A stretch of 64,000 nt of DNA, taken from NCBI GenBank assembly GCA_963966185.1, contig CAWZYM010000151.1, forward strand, positions 243,501-307,500, given 5' to 3'. The position numbers and the translations under genes are program-made. Below the pieces are notes generated by a model. It was not told the origin of the DNA. It saw only the letters and a program-made list of their open reading frames with translations, and did not search any database. Below, piece by piece: positions 1-12,900 of the stretch; the first letter of the stretch is position 1, and the number at the start of each line of letters is the position of its first letter. This DNA comes from Rhabditoides inermis. Lineage: Eukaryota; Nematoda; Chromadorea; Rhabditida; Rhabditidae.

Positions 1-3000
1 CGGGCGTGGGATGATGAAGATAGAAGAAGCATGGCGCGTAGATTTACGGGAATACGGGATAGAGCGTGGTTCGAAATGGCCAACATCAACGGTGTGGTCA
101 TATTAATATAAAAACACTTTGCGTGATCATGCTGTAATAAGATATTTAGGCGCAAAGAAGGAGACGTCGACGTCATCGTCGTCTGCCAGCGGCGCGGCCG
201 CCAAGCAGCGTCGCGTACACAACCACAACAAGGTTTCGTTGATGCTATATTTTATGCTGTTAAAGGGAGTGTACACTCTGAATTTCGAGGTTGAGTTAGC
301 ACCGGGATGTGAAAAAATGAGGAGAATGATGCACTTTTGTCAATACAACTATGTGTCGGAGATACCTAAAAGTCGATGAAAAATTCTGTTGAACATTAAA
401 AACTGGCACCAATTGGCACCAATTTCTGCATTTTGACACATTTTGCGCTCAATTTTCATCTATTTGTAGACATTTTCAGAAAGTAGTTGTATTCACAAAA
501 ATACAGCGTTTTCATCATATTTTCACATCCCGGTGCAAACTCAACTTCGAAATTCAGAGTGTACACTCCCTTTAATTACAATCGGACTATCCGACTGCTG
601 CAATAGGCCTTATTCCAGCTGTACTTGACACTGTTAGTGCTTTGTGTGCACTTATGTTTTCCAGCAAAGTATATAGCGGATAGCCTTTTCACAACTTTGG
701 CTTTTTCAAATGCTGTTATCCCCTATTTTAAGCTTTTATGACTCATGAGGGGCCGGGTTGGCCAAGTGGATAGCGTCACAGTTTGCAAGTGAATGGTCGC
801 TGGTTCGATTCCCCTCGCGGGCAATTGTTCTACCGAATTCCACTACCTTCCGGTGGGCCGCGTGAACCCACTCTCACTCTCTGAGAGCCCTACCATCGGC
901 GGCGGCAGTCTTTCAAGATCTTCCACCACGCCTCGCATCCGGAACTGGTCACTTCGCGATGTTCATGCTCATCTACCATGAACAGTCAGGACTCGCGTTG
1001 CACTGTTCCAGCCAAGGAGCCCCAATACCCCACTGTAGGATTGTGTGTGCTTCCAGATTACCCATCATGTTACCATTGTATGTACATGTCGGAATCAGGC
1101 TGATTAACAAACAAACATGACTCATGAGTGAAGCAGTACGAAAAAGATCGTAGATCGTATAAAAAATTCTTGTTTCAGGGCTCTTCCTCTCAGCCCACGT
1201 CTTCGAACTCTCCATCCGGCGCGGCCGATCAACTGGAGGTTGGTGATAGGTGATACGGTGATATCGACATAGAAATCCCGTCTTTATTACCGTTACCGTA
1301 CCCCATATATTCCAGGTGAGACTGACGCGCAGCCGCGCACGCCACACTGTCGGAGGATCCGGAAGCACACCGGCTAGTCCGCAGCAGGTTTTGTTTTCAT
1401 ATTTGATTTTTATTTCTTTCATTGTATGGATTTGAGGTGTCGCCGCTGTCCCCTGGCAACGTTTCTGGACAGCAACAAGACAACGTGAATCTGGACGCGG
1501 TCGCTTCTCCCAATAGGTAATTTATGCAGTTTCATTTATATAGTTTTGTTGTGTTTTACACCCCGCTTCCTGTTTTTTTGAGCGGTTAGTCATTGTCATT
1601 TCATGAGGCGCGAATGTTGTGAATTGTGAAATGCCGTGGCGGGTGTGTGACGTGTCTTGGTGTTGCAGCTCTGCTACCGTGGCGCGCGGCAACTCGAACC
1701 CCGCAAAGGCGTCTGCGCGTTCCGGCGGATCCGGAAAGAAGGTGAGTGGGCGGTCGATGTCATGTTGGAATAGTTGGTTGCAGAATCGCAAGGCATCGTC
1801 AGCTTCCGCGGCCGCGGCTGACCAGCAGAACCAGAACGACGAGAGCAGCGCCAGCCAAGACATGCCCGAGACGTCGTCTGCGTCCGCTGCGCCAGGGTGG
1901 GTGGAGGATTTGTGAGCTTGGTTCCTGTGATAATGGTATTTGGATTTATAAAATGTAATGTTTTCATGTGAATTTGCAAAGATTTTCGATTTGGATAAGC
2001 TCTCTTTTTTGAGTAATCTGAATGTTTGTCAATCTCGAAACTCGAAAGTCGATTTTCGAGCAATTTGCAAGAGTGGGTAAGAGGGTAAGCCTAAGCCCAA
2101 CGATTTTTGATTTTGATTTATAACACAGGATTTTTCTAGAGGGAGAGGGCGTATGCCGTATGTGATATAAATATCCCGGGACCGAAACTCATTGCAGCTC
2201 TTCTCACCGTGTGTTCCCGTCAGCGGACGCTGCCTTCGACGCTGCCCTCGCCGCACTTCACGGACCCCCGCAGGTAGGAGAGGATCTGGAATTGAAGTGC
2301 TAAGGAGTCACACATGTACTGTACAGTACACTTGACTGCATTTCAGCTGTATATGATTGCAGTTTGCAGTTGTAGAAAGATTGCAAACGGTTGTAGTTAT
2401 TTTATACGCTGAAATGTGTCCGTGATGTAATTTTGTGTGTGAAGTGAACATTTTCAGACTGAAATAGGTCAATTTATACTCTATCACGCTCTTCGGAAAT
2501 TGTATCTTATCATGTAAACGAATCCTAAGCTTGAAGGTCATGTTTGGAGTATGCTAAGGGGTCTTATTAGCGGAGATGTGTGATGTGTGAGTACGTGTTG
2601 GAAGCACCGTCCATCGAACGTGTTATTTGTTATTTTACTGGTATTGTGAGTGAAGTATGAATCATAGTCATATATATCGGTAGGTGATACAGAACGGGGA
2701 CAAGAGTATGTGTGTCAACTATGCTTATGCATAAACAGTGTAAATGAGAGCATGCTATGATATACTTACATTTAATACTCTCCCTAGAGAAGAGAGCCTA
2801 GGCCGTATAGAAATATGACATTGTCTATAGAGGGGTAGGAGTACTAGTGGCACACATTGAATGATTTCATTACTCATCCCGTCACTCGCGACTCGCGTCT
2901 ACGAAGGGCATGTCTGTGGGAAAATGAGGAATTTCTCTGAATGAAAAATCTTTCGCTTTACTTGGCGTTTGTTCAGCCGGCGTCGTCTCACGTGGCTGAC

Positions 3001-3882
3001 CCTGCGGCGTCGCACGCGTCGGTGGTGCAGCACCACCTGTCGGCCTCTGCCGCCTCCCACCCCTACCAGTCGGCATTCCTAGCCGGCATGCCCGCTTCCA
3101 TGGCCGCCCAGCACCACGCCTTTTTCACACAGGTGCGTCCCCCCATCTCCTCACCTACTCTCTTCTTTCTTACCCTGAACTGAAGTTGAGTGTACTTTGT
3201 GTTGTTTTTGAGAGGGCTTTCGTTTGCGTGAGCGTACGTGTTACTGTATTGCGCTGCGGGTATGTGTGTGGACTAGAAAAGAGAGTGTGTGGGTATGCAA
3301 AGGGCAAGTGTATTTTGGAGCTGTTTGTGTACGCTACGCACTTTGATATTCGGCTGTCTTTCATGTTTTGGGTCTGGAATTGGATTGCATGAATGACCCT
3401 GCTCCTGTACAGTTTATATGTGGTATATTTGGTTGAAATAATCCTTATCTTTATCTCGATATCATGTGCATCTGCATCTTCTTGTCAGCGGTGCATGGAT
3501 GTTTGTTTGTCGATTGGGAGCGACAGTGAGAGGAGAGCGATTGTCCCGTTCCCCTTCCGGCGGCGTTCTCCCTTTTCGCCCCTTCTTTGCACACCAGTGT
3601 TTGGGTGTGTGTCTTTTTCCCTTTTTCGTCCTCCGGTTCTTCCCTATTCCCCTCCCAACACCTCGTTTGGTTGATTTCTTCTTTCGACGAAGCGAGAGCG
3701 GAGAAGCGAGATGCGAGAAGCTCCCCCAGTGTCTTCATTTCTTGCATTCCTTACTTTGTGTCACAATTCCTCGCCGACATTGTTGGAACTTGGCATGTAA
3801 TTGTAACATTATCTCACTGCCGAATCTTCCCTTTTCATCTCCTTTCGTCCTCAACTGACAGTGCACGTTGACTTCTACTTGC

Positions 3883-3937
<55 letters not shown>

Positions 3938-6900
3938 CTCATCCTTTGTAATCTGTACACACATGCGTCGGGCCGGTCGTGTGACACTGGAGGTTGTTGA
4001 TTTACTACCGCCGCTCTGCGTTTGTGAATAGTGAGTCCCAAATTTTATGAGCCTGAATATTGTCGACCTCGGTTTCGACGTCTGTGTATCGCGTAGGGCT
4101 GTGTGCGGTAAACGAGTAGAATTGAGAAATATCGCCGTAAACATGAATCATGAATCTGTTTGGAGCTTGGTATTGGTTTGGTTTGGGAGATTGGGTGTTG
4201 TGAAACGGTCTATTTTGAGTGGTGTTGAAGCAGGTGGGAGGAGAGAGAGCATAGCAGGGAACGATGCATGGTTGTTTATTTGTGATAGGCAGTGACGACT
4301 CGAAGACCCTGTTTGATAAGAAACGCTGTTTTCTATCTACACTATATTAATCTACAATCTACCCTTTCTCTGCGCATTATAATTCGTACTTTTGTCTTTG
4401 TAGATAGTCGTGTTTGTGTCCGGGTGTCCGCGATCTGAGGTCTTAATTCACTTGACTAGTGTTGGAAATTAATATGATATAGATATTTCTATAACCCTCG
4501 CAGGGGCTATCCTTTCTCGGTTGTAGTTGATATGGTGGTCGTATGGTATTGAAATTGCACCATTGCGTGCTAGTTGTCCTACTCAAACGTTCCCTGTGAC
4601 TGTGATCATTAGTAATCATTACCATTTGTGTGACGTATCGAGTAACGTTCGTCCTCTGGGTCTCAGAGCATATTGAATGGTGAATTGGAGGTTGAGGCTT
4701 TCCAGAGGTGCATCTGCCCTTTTACTCGCTGAAATCACTCTCGCATTTCGCCGTATTACATTTCACGTTCGGCGTCTGTTTTAATTTAGTCTTTATGGCC
4801 GCTGACCGCGATGGAGCCGGAATGTGTTGTTTCGATTTCTAATTTGAGCTGAGCATATCTCGATTTCTGTGACGTGTTTTTTTTTGTTGTGGCATTGTGA
4901 GTGCAGGCGGGCAGGCGGTGTTTGATCGTTGTTCTGTGAGCTTCTCTTTCTTGCGCATCACATCAGTGGGCGGGAGTGGAGGAGGGAGAGAGAAAGTGAA
5001 ACAAAAAGAAAGAAAGAGATTCTTGAATATTGCTCATTATCATTGCCTCTAGACGCGCTCACTCAGTGATTATTCTGTTTCGAAATCGAGCACCAACTTT
5101 TCACAAGGGAATAATCTTGAAATGTAGAATACGAGGCGAATGTGTGTTTGAGTTTGATGTTTATGCAGACAGTAGACTGGAGCAGAAAGCGAAAGAAAAT
5201 GAAGACGATTAGGAGAGGTGTACAGGCGAGTTTGTACTCTGAACGATCCTATTGCCCTTCGTTTCCTCTCACACTCACATCATCCGGCCTCTCTCTTGTT
5301 CCTGTGACTGTATTCGCGTTCGCGTCGTCAGTAACTAGTTGCCGACAAGTTTTGTCTTTCTTGGCAATGTCTGCCGTCTCTTGTTTCTGTTCTCCCCCTT
5401 TCCCTCTCTTTTCTCGTGCTGTCTTCTTCCGCTTGCGCTTCTCTTTCCAGTCGATTACTCGATTACTCTTTATCGCAGCGTTCGGTCAGCGGAAAGGGGG
5501 AGGGGAGAGCAGGGTGCAATATGGCTCACATGATTGGAACACTGCGATATGATTGGCATTTGATGCATTCGTGGAAAGGGGAGAGAGCCCGAGAGCTCGC
5601 TAATCTGGGCGTCGCGCCGTCTGTCACTAGGCGGCTAGGCGCGCGCTGCTGCTGCCGCAGCGACGGCAGAGATTGTCATTCCATTAGTGGTGTCGCCTCA
5701 CCCAAATTCTCTCTTCCACCCTCACCCTAGCCGGATAGAGCCTATGAGCAGTTTGCTGGTTCAGTGATCCCACATCCGCCACTGCCACGGCCCATCCGCC
5801 CCGCGCAATGTCAATTGGCTTATGCAGCTGCGGGGCGTGAATTAGCCCCTTGGATAGATGCCTGTGTCTGTTTGTATTTCCACTCGCTCCAGCTTGTTTA
5901 TGTTGGACGTGTGTTGCGTGTTCTGTTGTAATTGGGACGATGCGAACGGAGCACGCGTGAGCAAGGGGAAGAAGGGGATACGTGGGTTGCCGCGGAGAGT
6001 GCGACGCGAGACTCGGCTTCTCGAAAGTGTCCTTTGGTTCTCAGTTCTCTAGGGGAGCTGCATCAGTGTGTGTATTGCTAATGTGCACTGATATTCGATG
6101 AGAAGAGTCGTTCGTCGTCAAGACGTGTCGCTGTCGCTCATCGCTCATCGTCTCCTCTCTCCGTCTCTCAGTTTGTCCTTCACTTGTTTACGGATTATGC
6201 ATGGAGAGACCGGTGGTGCGAGAGTCGAGAGTTGGTGGTAGTGATTATGGAAAATGCGTGTTGTTTTGAAAGGGCGAGTCTCTCTCGGTTTGTCGCTATG
6301 TTGATTGTAAAACGTGCAGTGTGTGAGAGATGATGTGGTAGTTTATCAATTATCATTGATATCACAATGTCTCAATCGTCGATTGGCGACTGTGTATTTG
6401 AATTTGGATGTATGTGATCTCGTTGGTCATTGGCGTTACTCATTCCACTTTCGCCTATTATGGTTCACATCACATGGGTGGTCTGTGAGCACTCATTTCA
6501 TTTCATTACGAATGTACTTTTGCCACGGGGACTGGACTTCATCTTCATTCCAGCGAGAGGGTGGCAGTTTAGAAAAGAAAAGGAGTGTACATTGTTTTTT
6601 TGTAGTGAATGTGGTTGATTCGATGACCGGCGTCTCTCAGTAGTCTCTCAGTCTCCTCGTCTACACGCCTACCCTCGTTTCTTGTGCACATGCGATGTTG
6701 AATCGAATTAGCAACCGCCCAGTGTGCTGACCGATTTGGACGGGGAACACACGCGGCGAGTCGTTATAGTTTCATCACCTCTAACCTAGTCTCGACGCAA
6801 TCACCAGCAAGGATTCGAACAGAATGTTCTTTTTCGTCGGATTGATTGCCGTCGTTGTGAGTCACCACGCGCGGTGAGCGGTGTGCAATGCGGGAGGTTT

Positions 6901-9900
6901 GCGTGCGATTGCGAATTGCGACCTTCTCAAATGTCCAGCCGTGTTTTTCGTACAACGTATACGTCCTTCGTGTCTCTCTCTCTGTGTTCTCTGCGATCCC
7001 GGTCGGTGTCATTTGTCGTGCTATTTCCGTACCTGGGTGGTCTAATGTGGTCCCGAGGGGCTGCAGCACGACGGAACGAGAACGCTATCCAAATTAATAT
7101 CAAGGATCGAATGCAGTTGTGGCTGGATAGGTGCAGACGCGGTGTGGATGGTGGAATATGGGTATGGGTTATGTATGCTATATGGGGCGTGTTGACGTTT
7201 TCCAAACGTCTGGGTGGCGGGTGGTTTTTTTGTTTGACGGCTGACATTTTGGGTATTCTGGGTTTGTGTGATTGGATTTGCTTGATTCTTGTGAGAGATT
7301 CACATGTGATGTCATATTGTCATCTGGATTTCTTTTTTATCCGGATTGGATATTGGATTTGGGTGTATGTGATCCCGCCCTATTTTACTCTGCCTATTGC
7401 ATGAAATGGAACGTGATGCTGGCTAGGTGTTAGAAAAGGGAGTAGCGATGTGCGTATTTGAATGTGCAATGTTGCACTTTGTGGTCGTTGCGTAGAAGAG
7501 AGAGGGGAGGTGCGAGAGAGAGAGAGAGAGAGAGTGCGAGCGTCGGTGTGGTTGGTTGGTGGTCGGAATGGGAAGTGGAGCGGATAGTATTCAATTTGTG
7601 TCTGCTTCTGCTCTACGTACGCCACTGCCATTGCGCTCTGCTTCTAGGCGTCTAGCACATAGAATTCCGTCCTTTTGACTTTGTTTGTCTGTGACAACCA
7701 GTCTCTACCTAATAATATATCGAACCACTATTACGCACGATTAAAAATGGCATTATCGTGTATGTTTATATTTATCACGTTCATTCATTTACTATTGTTG
7801 TCCAGGCAGCCGGTTCGTCGTCTCTGGCGGGCGGGATGCTTCTGGAGTCTATGGCGGCGCAGTCTGCGGCGGCCGCAGCAGCCGCCGCGTCCGCACAGGC
7901 CGCCGCCGCCGGAGCCGGAGCAGCACACAGGACAGTACACAGGTGGGAACTCGTTCGGTCTTGTCGCCGTGCGTTGTATCATGTTGTCGCCCCTCTACGC
8001 CTGTCACTTGCTATCCTTGATCGTATTAGTGGTGCACAGGGTGCAGGGTACACATGGTCAATAGTTGCTATATCGCGTGGCGTCGATCGTTGACACCTTT
8101 TGTTGCTCGTTTTGGCGTGTGATCATTTTTCGAGGCCCGCCACTCTGGTTTTCGCGGCAGAGAGGGGGGGGGGGCGGATGCGTGATATCACTTGACAGGA
8201 GCGCGTGTAGCACACGCGATCTAATCACGAGATTAATTTGATCCTCTGGTTTTGAAATGTGTAGTGTAAGTTATCGTTTATGAAATTGGCATCATTTATC
8301 AATTTCATGGCTGGGAGAGATAGCAAGTGATTTTTGAAATGTTGACCAATGATTTGGTTTCGGAGAGATTATGGATTATCTGTGATAACTGAACAGGAAC
8401 TAAAAATTGTTTATAAAATAAGTCTAGAGGTTGAAATTTGTTACTTGTATGAAGTGTTGAGATCTCGCAATGTGAGCATTATAGACTGCGAATGTGCTCA
8501 GGAGTGTGAAATGCACATTCATGAATCGCTCATCCCCCTTTTTAGGTCTGCTGCTTCTGCGTTCATCGGCAACCTGGTCCCCCGCATGCAGCACTTGCTA
8601 GGCGGAGCAGCCCACAGGGACACGCATGCGAGTGAGTAGGGCAGGGCGTGTTGATAGTACTACAGTACTACTTCCGTTGTACTTGTAAGGTCTACTCATA
8701 AGGGAAGAGACTCAAATGCAAGAGGTTGTGTTTGTGTGTTTACGACTTTCAATTGTACTTGGGGGATACACATTTAGACGTTCCAATTAGACACTTTGTT
8801 TGTCACGTAGCGTAGGTGTGTTTTATGTGGTTGCTGTGGTTTTGTTGCCATTCTCTGGAAGCGGCAAGGGAACAATTTGAGATATGTACTCTCTCCCCCC
8901 TCTAAAAGTGAATGAGGTTGAGTAGCGTGGCTAGTTGCTAGCCAGAGACAGAGAGTGGCATGAGGGGGCGGGAGGGAGGGAAGAAAGAAGGGAGTGGCGA
9001 AAGAGACTTCCGCGGTCAACGCGACCACGAGGGCTTGTTGGCGTGGAGACTAAGGTGTGAAGCGAGCCAGTGCCAGAGGCTATGAAAAGGGGAGCGGGGG
9101 AAGAAAGACGGGCGGAATGGGGTTATTGCTTTATGGGTGTACTTGGCTGGAGTGGATAGGGACTGAGAGGAGAGAGGGGGGGGGGGATTGGAACCCCTGG
9201 GAGTGTCTGGAAGGGAGAGGGCGGATGAGGGGTTCATTTCGGGGAGGGTGGCGAGTGTCTCTCTGTGGCGAGGAATTGATGATGATGCGTGTCGGCTGTC
9301 GTACATGATGTATTGGATTTAGCAACTTGTGATTTGTAAATTTACGACAATCGAGTTGTTTGTTTCCATGCAGCGTAATTGTGAAATGAGCAACTGAGAC
9401 TGGACGGGTGAAGGGAAGGTATGATTTGATAGCAATCTGAAAGAGTAGCGATCTTTGTCGTTGCATCTCAGCATCTTGTATTATGTGTGAATACTGTGAA
9501 TGAGAGAATGAGTGAATCACGTGAAGTCGGCGGAAGGGAGAGAAGGGAAGGGCGAGTTTGGTGTTTGCACTGCGCTCCTGCCCCGGCTGTGATAGCACTA
9601 TGCACGAAAGAGACATGGAAAGGAGAGGAAGGGAGAGGGTATGCTAGATTATGAATGAGTCGATATGGTCACATGCGCTGATGCGACTCTCCGGATGGGT
9701 GGCCGATGCAATAATAGTGCATTCGATCGTGCATAGTTTATTCCACTGTTTTACGACTATGATATGTGTGTACGGTCAAACAGACAGTGGCTCACCGGCG
9801 ATGTCTCCATTTAATTGGTCCATTGTATAGTTTACGATGGGGACTACGGTAATAATTATGATCCCCTTGCTGTTGGCGGGAGTGTAGAGTTGTAATTTAC

Positions 9901-12900
9901 GAATGATGATGTAATTCGCAACGTGAGTGATAAGATCTGAATGAATCTCGAGTAATCTCAACATGCATATCAAGAGCTAGATTCGATACTATACCGGCAA
10001 GTACTTGAGCTGTCTTTGTTGCTCTCGTTCCCATCCCGGCTAATGACTGATCAAGCGGGGCTCAGCGGGTTGCGCAACTGGTATGCGCAATATTAGTAGG
10101 CAGAGAATGAGGGGAGGGCAGTGAGTCGGCGGGATGAGGGAGAGAAAGGAAGAGGAGGGGGTAATTGCTACTAGTTTGCTGCAATCAGGAGCAGGCAACA
10201 GTGACGAGACACGTGATTGATCCACGCAACAATTGACTGACACGTACTGTAGTACTCGGTGTTGCTGACTGTTGTGATTAGGGAATTACAGTGTCCGGTC
10301 AGAGAGAGGCACTGTGATTATGACCTTTGTGTTGTTGTTTATGTAGTTACAATGTCCTTGTGTTCTCTGTTTGGCACCGGCAGCGATAGGACACTGGAAA
10401 GGGGGATGAATGGATGGATGGATTAGAGGATGCGCGACGATTCTGCTGCTGTAATTGGATCTTCATAGGATAGGGATGGGTGATGGTGTGTGGTGACTGC
10501 CGACCGTGCACTCACTCCCCCATACACTCTCCAGACCAGTCTGTATTTGCAGGGAAGAGGGACAGACCATCGATCTCTTTATGCAAATGTAGCTAGTTGC
10601 TGAGGGTGTGAGTAGGAGGGGATCGCGGATCGGATCCAGGTGTGGGATGAGTGTGTGATGCGAATGACCAGCTATAATGCGGGCTGCGTTGATCTATGAT
10701 CACATTGCTAGCTAGGCGGTGTAAAAGAAGCAGGAGAAGGCAGTCATGTGGGGATATGAGAAGCTGCGGGTAAACATTGCGCCACACCATATAGACAATG
10801 AGGCGAGAGTGAATGTCTCCCTCTGCCTCTGGTGTTGTCTATATTTGTGTGGCAGCGTAAGTGTGGCGGGCAACTTTTCAAAGGAAAGGAGTCGTGTGCC
10901 CCTTCGGGAAGATGGGGAGAGTAGACAACCTACTCTGCGTCTCTCGCCGCCCTGGGTGCACTCGCCCAGGCCGCCTCTCGCGTCTGGCTCTCGCCGCTGT
11001 GCAGTCGGCCAGTCAGCTGATCGAATAGGGGAGGAACGCCCCCTGATACATAGCAGTGAGAGACTGCATACACACATACGACACTCTACACACTGCCGTA
11101 CTCTCTCCACTCTCGCTCACCTTTCCACTCTCCACTCGGCTACTCATCATCTCACTGCACTCCCGATCCGATCGCAGAGTCGCTGCTGACCCCTGGTGTG
11201 CCTGTGTCTGATTTCTGATATCGATGAGGACGAATTGGTGGCGGTAGCGATTGTGGAGCATCTAGTGGACGACGAGGCGAATAGTAGATTCCCTTGCCCC
11301 TTCCCCTTTTCTGTCTATTCGATCGATCCGAGTGGTGGCACGTGAGCCAGTGCAATGTCGACGGCGGCTGTGGAAGAGGCGCCACAGCCCATGGATTTCA
11401 CACAGTCTTTTACCGACTGCAACCATCTCAAACGATGCATCGGTGAGTACTCGCACACCACACTCCACACACTGCTGCACGACCAGCGCCTCATACGTTG
11501 GTACTGTAGATTGATAGTCGTGTTTACTGTTTACTGTGCGTTGTCGAGTGCGTCGCGAGTGAGAGTGGCATAGGCATTGGTTGGTTCATTTGATTGTGAG
11601 TGTGTGTGCATGCCCAGGCCGGGGTGCCGTGGTGCTTTTTGTTGTTTGGTGAATTGGATGGGGGAAGAGAATGAGAGAGGAGTGAGAGTGGGCGAGCGAG
11701 CGGGTGTGAGCGGGTGTGCCGCGTCGTCCTCGTCTCGTGTCCGTTGTATGCTCGCGGGATTGCCGGTCGGATTGTGTATTGAGAAGAGTGGGGCAGTGGT
11801 GATGAGAGGCTCTTCACCTGTACTATATGTGTCTCGTATTGTGTTTCTGTTTTCTGTCGATGGGCGCGACGTGCGAGCACAGCAGCAGTGGCCGCGGCGG
11901 CCCGCCGTTTTCTTTTTGAGCACAACGTGGCAATGCATAGGCTCATAGGCATGGGACAACCGGCTGGGCGGCTGGTTGGCTGGCTGGTTGATGGGAGTGG
12001 GAGAGTGCTTGTGCGGGTTGTGTGGTGTGTGTCCGCGTGAGCGCAATTTATCAATTCGCGCATTCTGCATTTGGCACACTAGAATCCCAGCCCAGCGACG
12101 ACCCGCAATCGTATTTGGGTAATGCGGGTAGCGTCGAGAGTGGGTGTGCAGTGTGTGCATGCACGATTGATAGTGACACGAGATATCGGCACGACCGGCG
12201 GGCGAAGGTGATTGTGTCTCGCTAGATGTGGGGGGTCTGGTGATATTGATTGAGATTGATTGTTGATGTGTGATGGTGGCGAATCGATTTTGGTGAGTGG
12301 GTGTTGTTGTGTTTATGGGAATGGGATGCGCGAGGGGAGCCGGCTGCGTAATGGATGGTGTGAATAGGGCAGGGTTGGAGGGAGGGAGGAGATGAGAGGG
12401 GAGGGTGCGCCACTGTGTGACATTGTATCCGGATGGGGACAAGGGAAAGGGACAAACAACACTGCCCAATTAGCACAGTGACCTGATTGCTGATTGCAGA
12501 TGCTCGTCTGACGGCGATCATGGACGGCCTGCGGTCGCAGAACGAGATCCGGCAGGCGGAGGCGGCGACGGAGCTGGCCGAGATGCTGCTCATGGGCAAC
12601 GAGGACAGCCTGCCCCAGCACCTGCCCCTCAAGGAGATGCTCAACTGCCTCGTGCAGCTCCTCCAGAAGGACCACAACTTTGAGCTGATGCTGACGGCGG
12701 CGCGCTGTCTCACCAACATGCTCGAAGCGCTGCCGAGGGCGCAGCCGATTGTGGTGGAGGCGGTGCCGTACCTGCTGGACAAGTTGAAGAGGATCGAGTG
12801 CATCGACGTGGCCGAGCAGTCGCTCACTGCCCTCGAGGTGATGAGCAGGAGGAACGGAAAGACGATCATGAGCGCCGTGAGTGGTCAATTGTTGTGACTG

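Larger units (their letters stand above)
1..8631 (+). other. N-terminal low-complexity exons of the TRIP12-type gene
   Basis: Eleven short exons with matching phases can be chained: <1-91, 150-232, 1179-1238, 1316-1387, 1437-1516, 1669-1741, 1784-1896, 2198-2273, 2977-3132, 7806-7942 and 8546-8631. They encode Ser/Ala/Gln/His-rich protein, including an alanine-rich stretch at 7864-7910 and basic patches such as AAAKQRRV and RSRARH. Disordered, charged and Ser-rich N-termini are usual in TRIP12. A methionine in frame at position 31 could be the start, but the frame is open to the window edge. Each exon is flanked by GT and AG, and the codon phases agree between neighbours, which is the main support. 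The join from 8631 to the exon at 11355 is the weakest link. Confidence 0.6.

Noticed and set aside
750..823. A functional tRNA gene
   Set aside because: A and B boxes are good, but the acceptor stem does not pair properly and target duplications enclose a 367-bp unit, so it is a SINE head.
11531..12469. A 312-codon minus-strand ORF rich in Thr/Pro/His
   Set aside because: It lies in a TRIP12 intron, is low-complexity, and has no partner exons or domain; chance opening in GT/GC-biased DNA is more likely.
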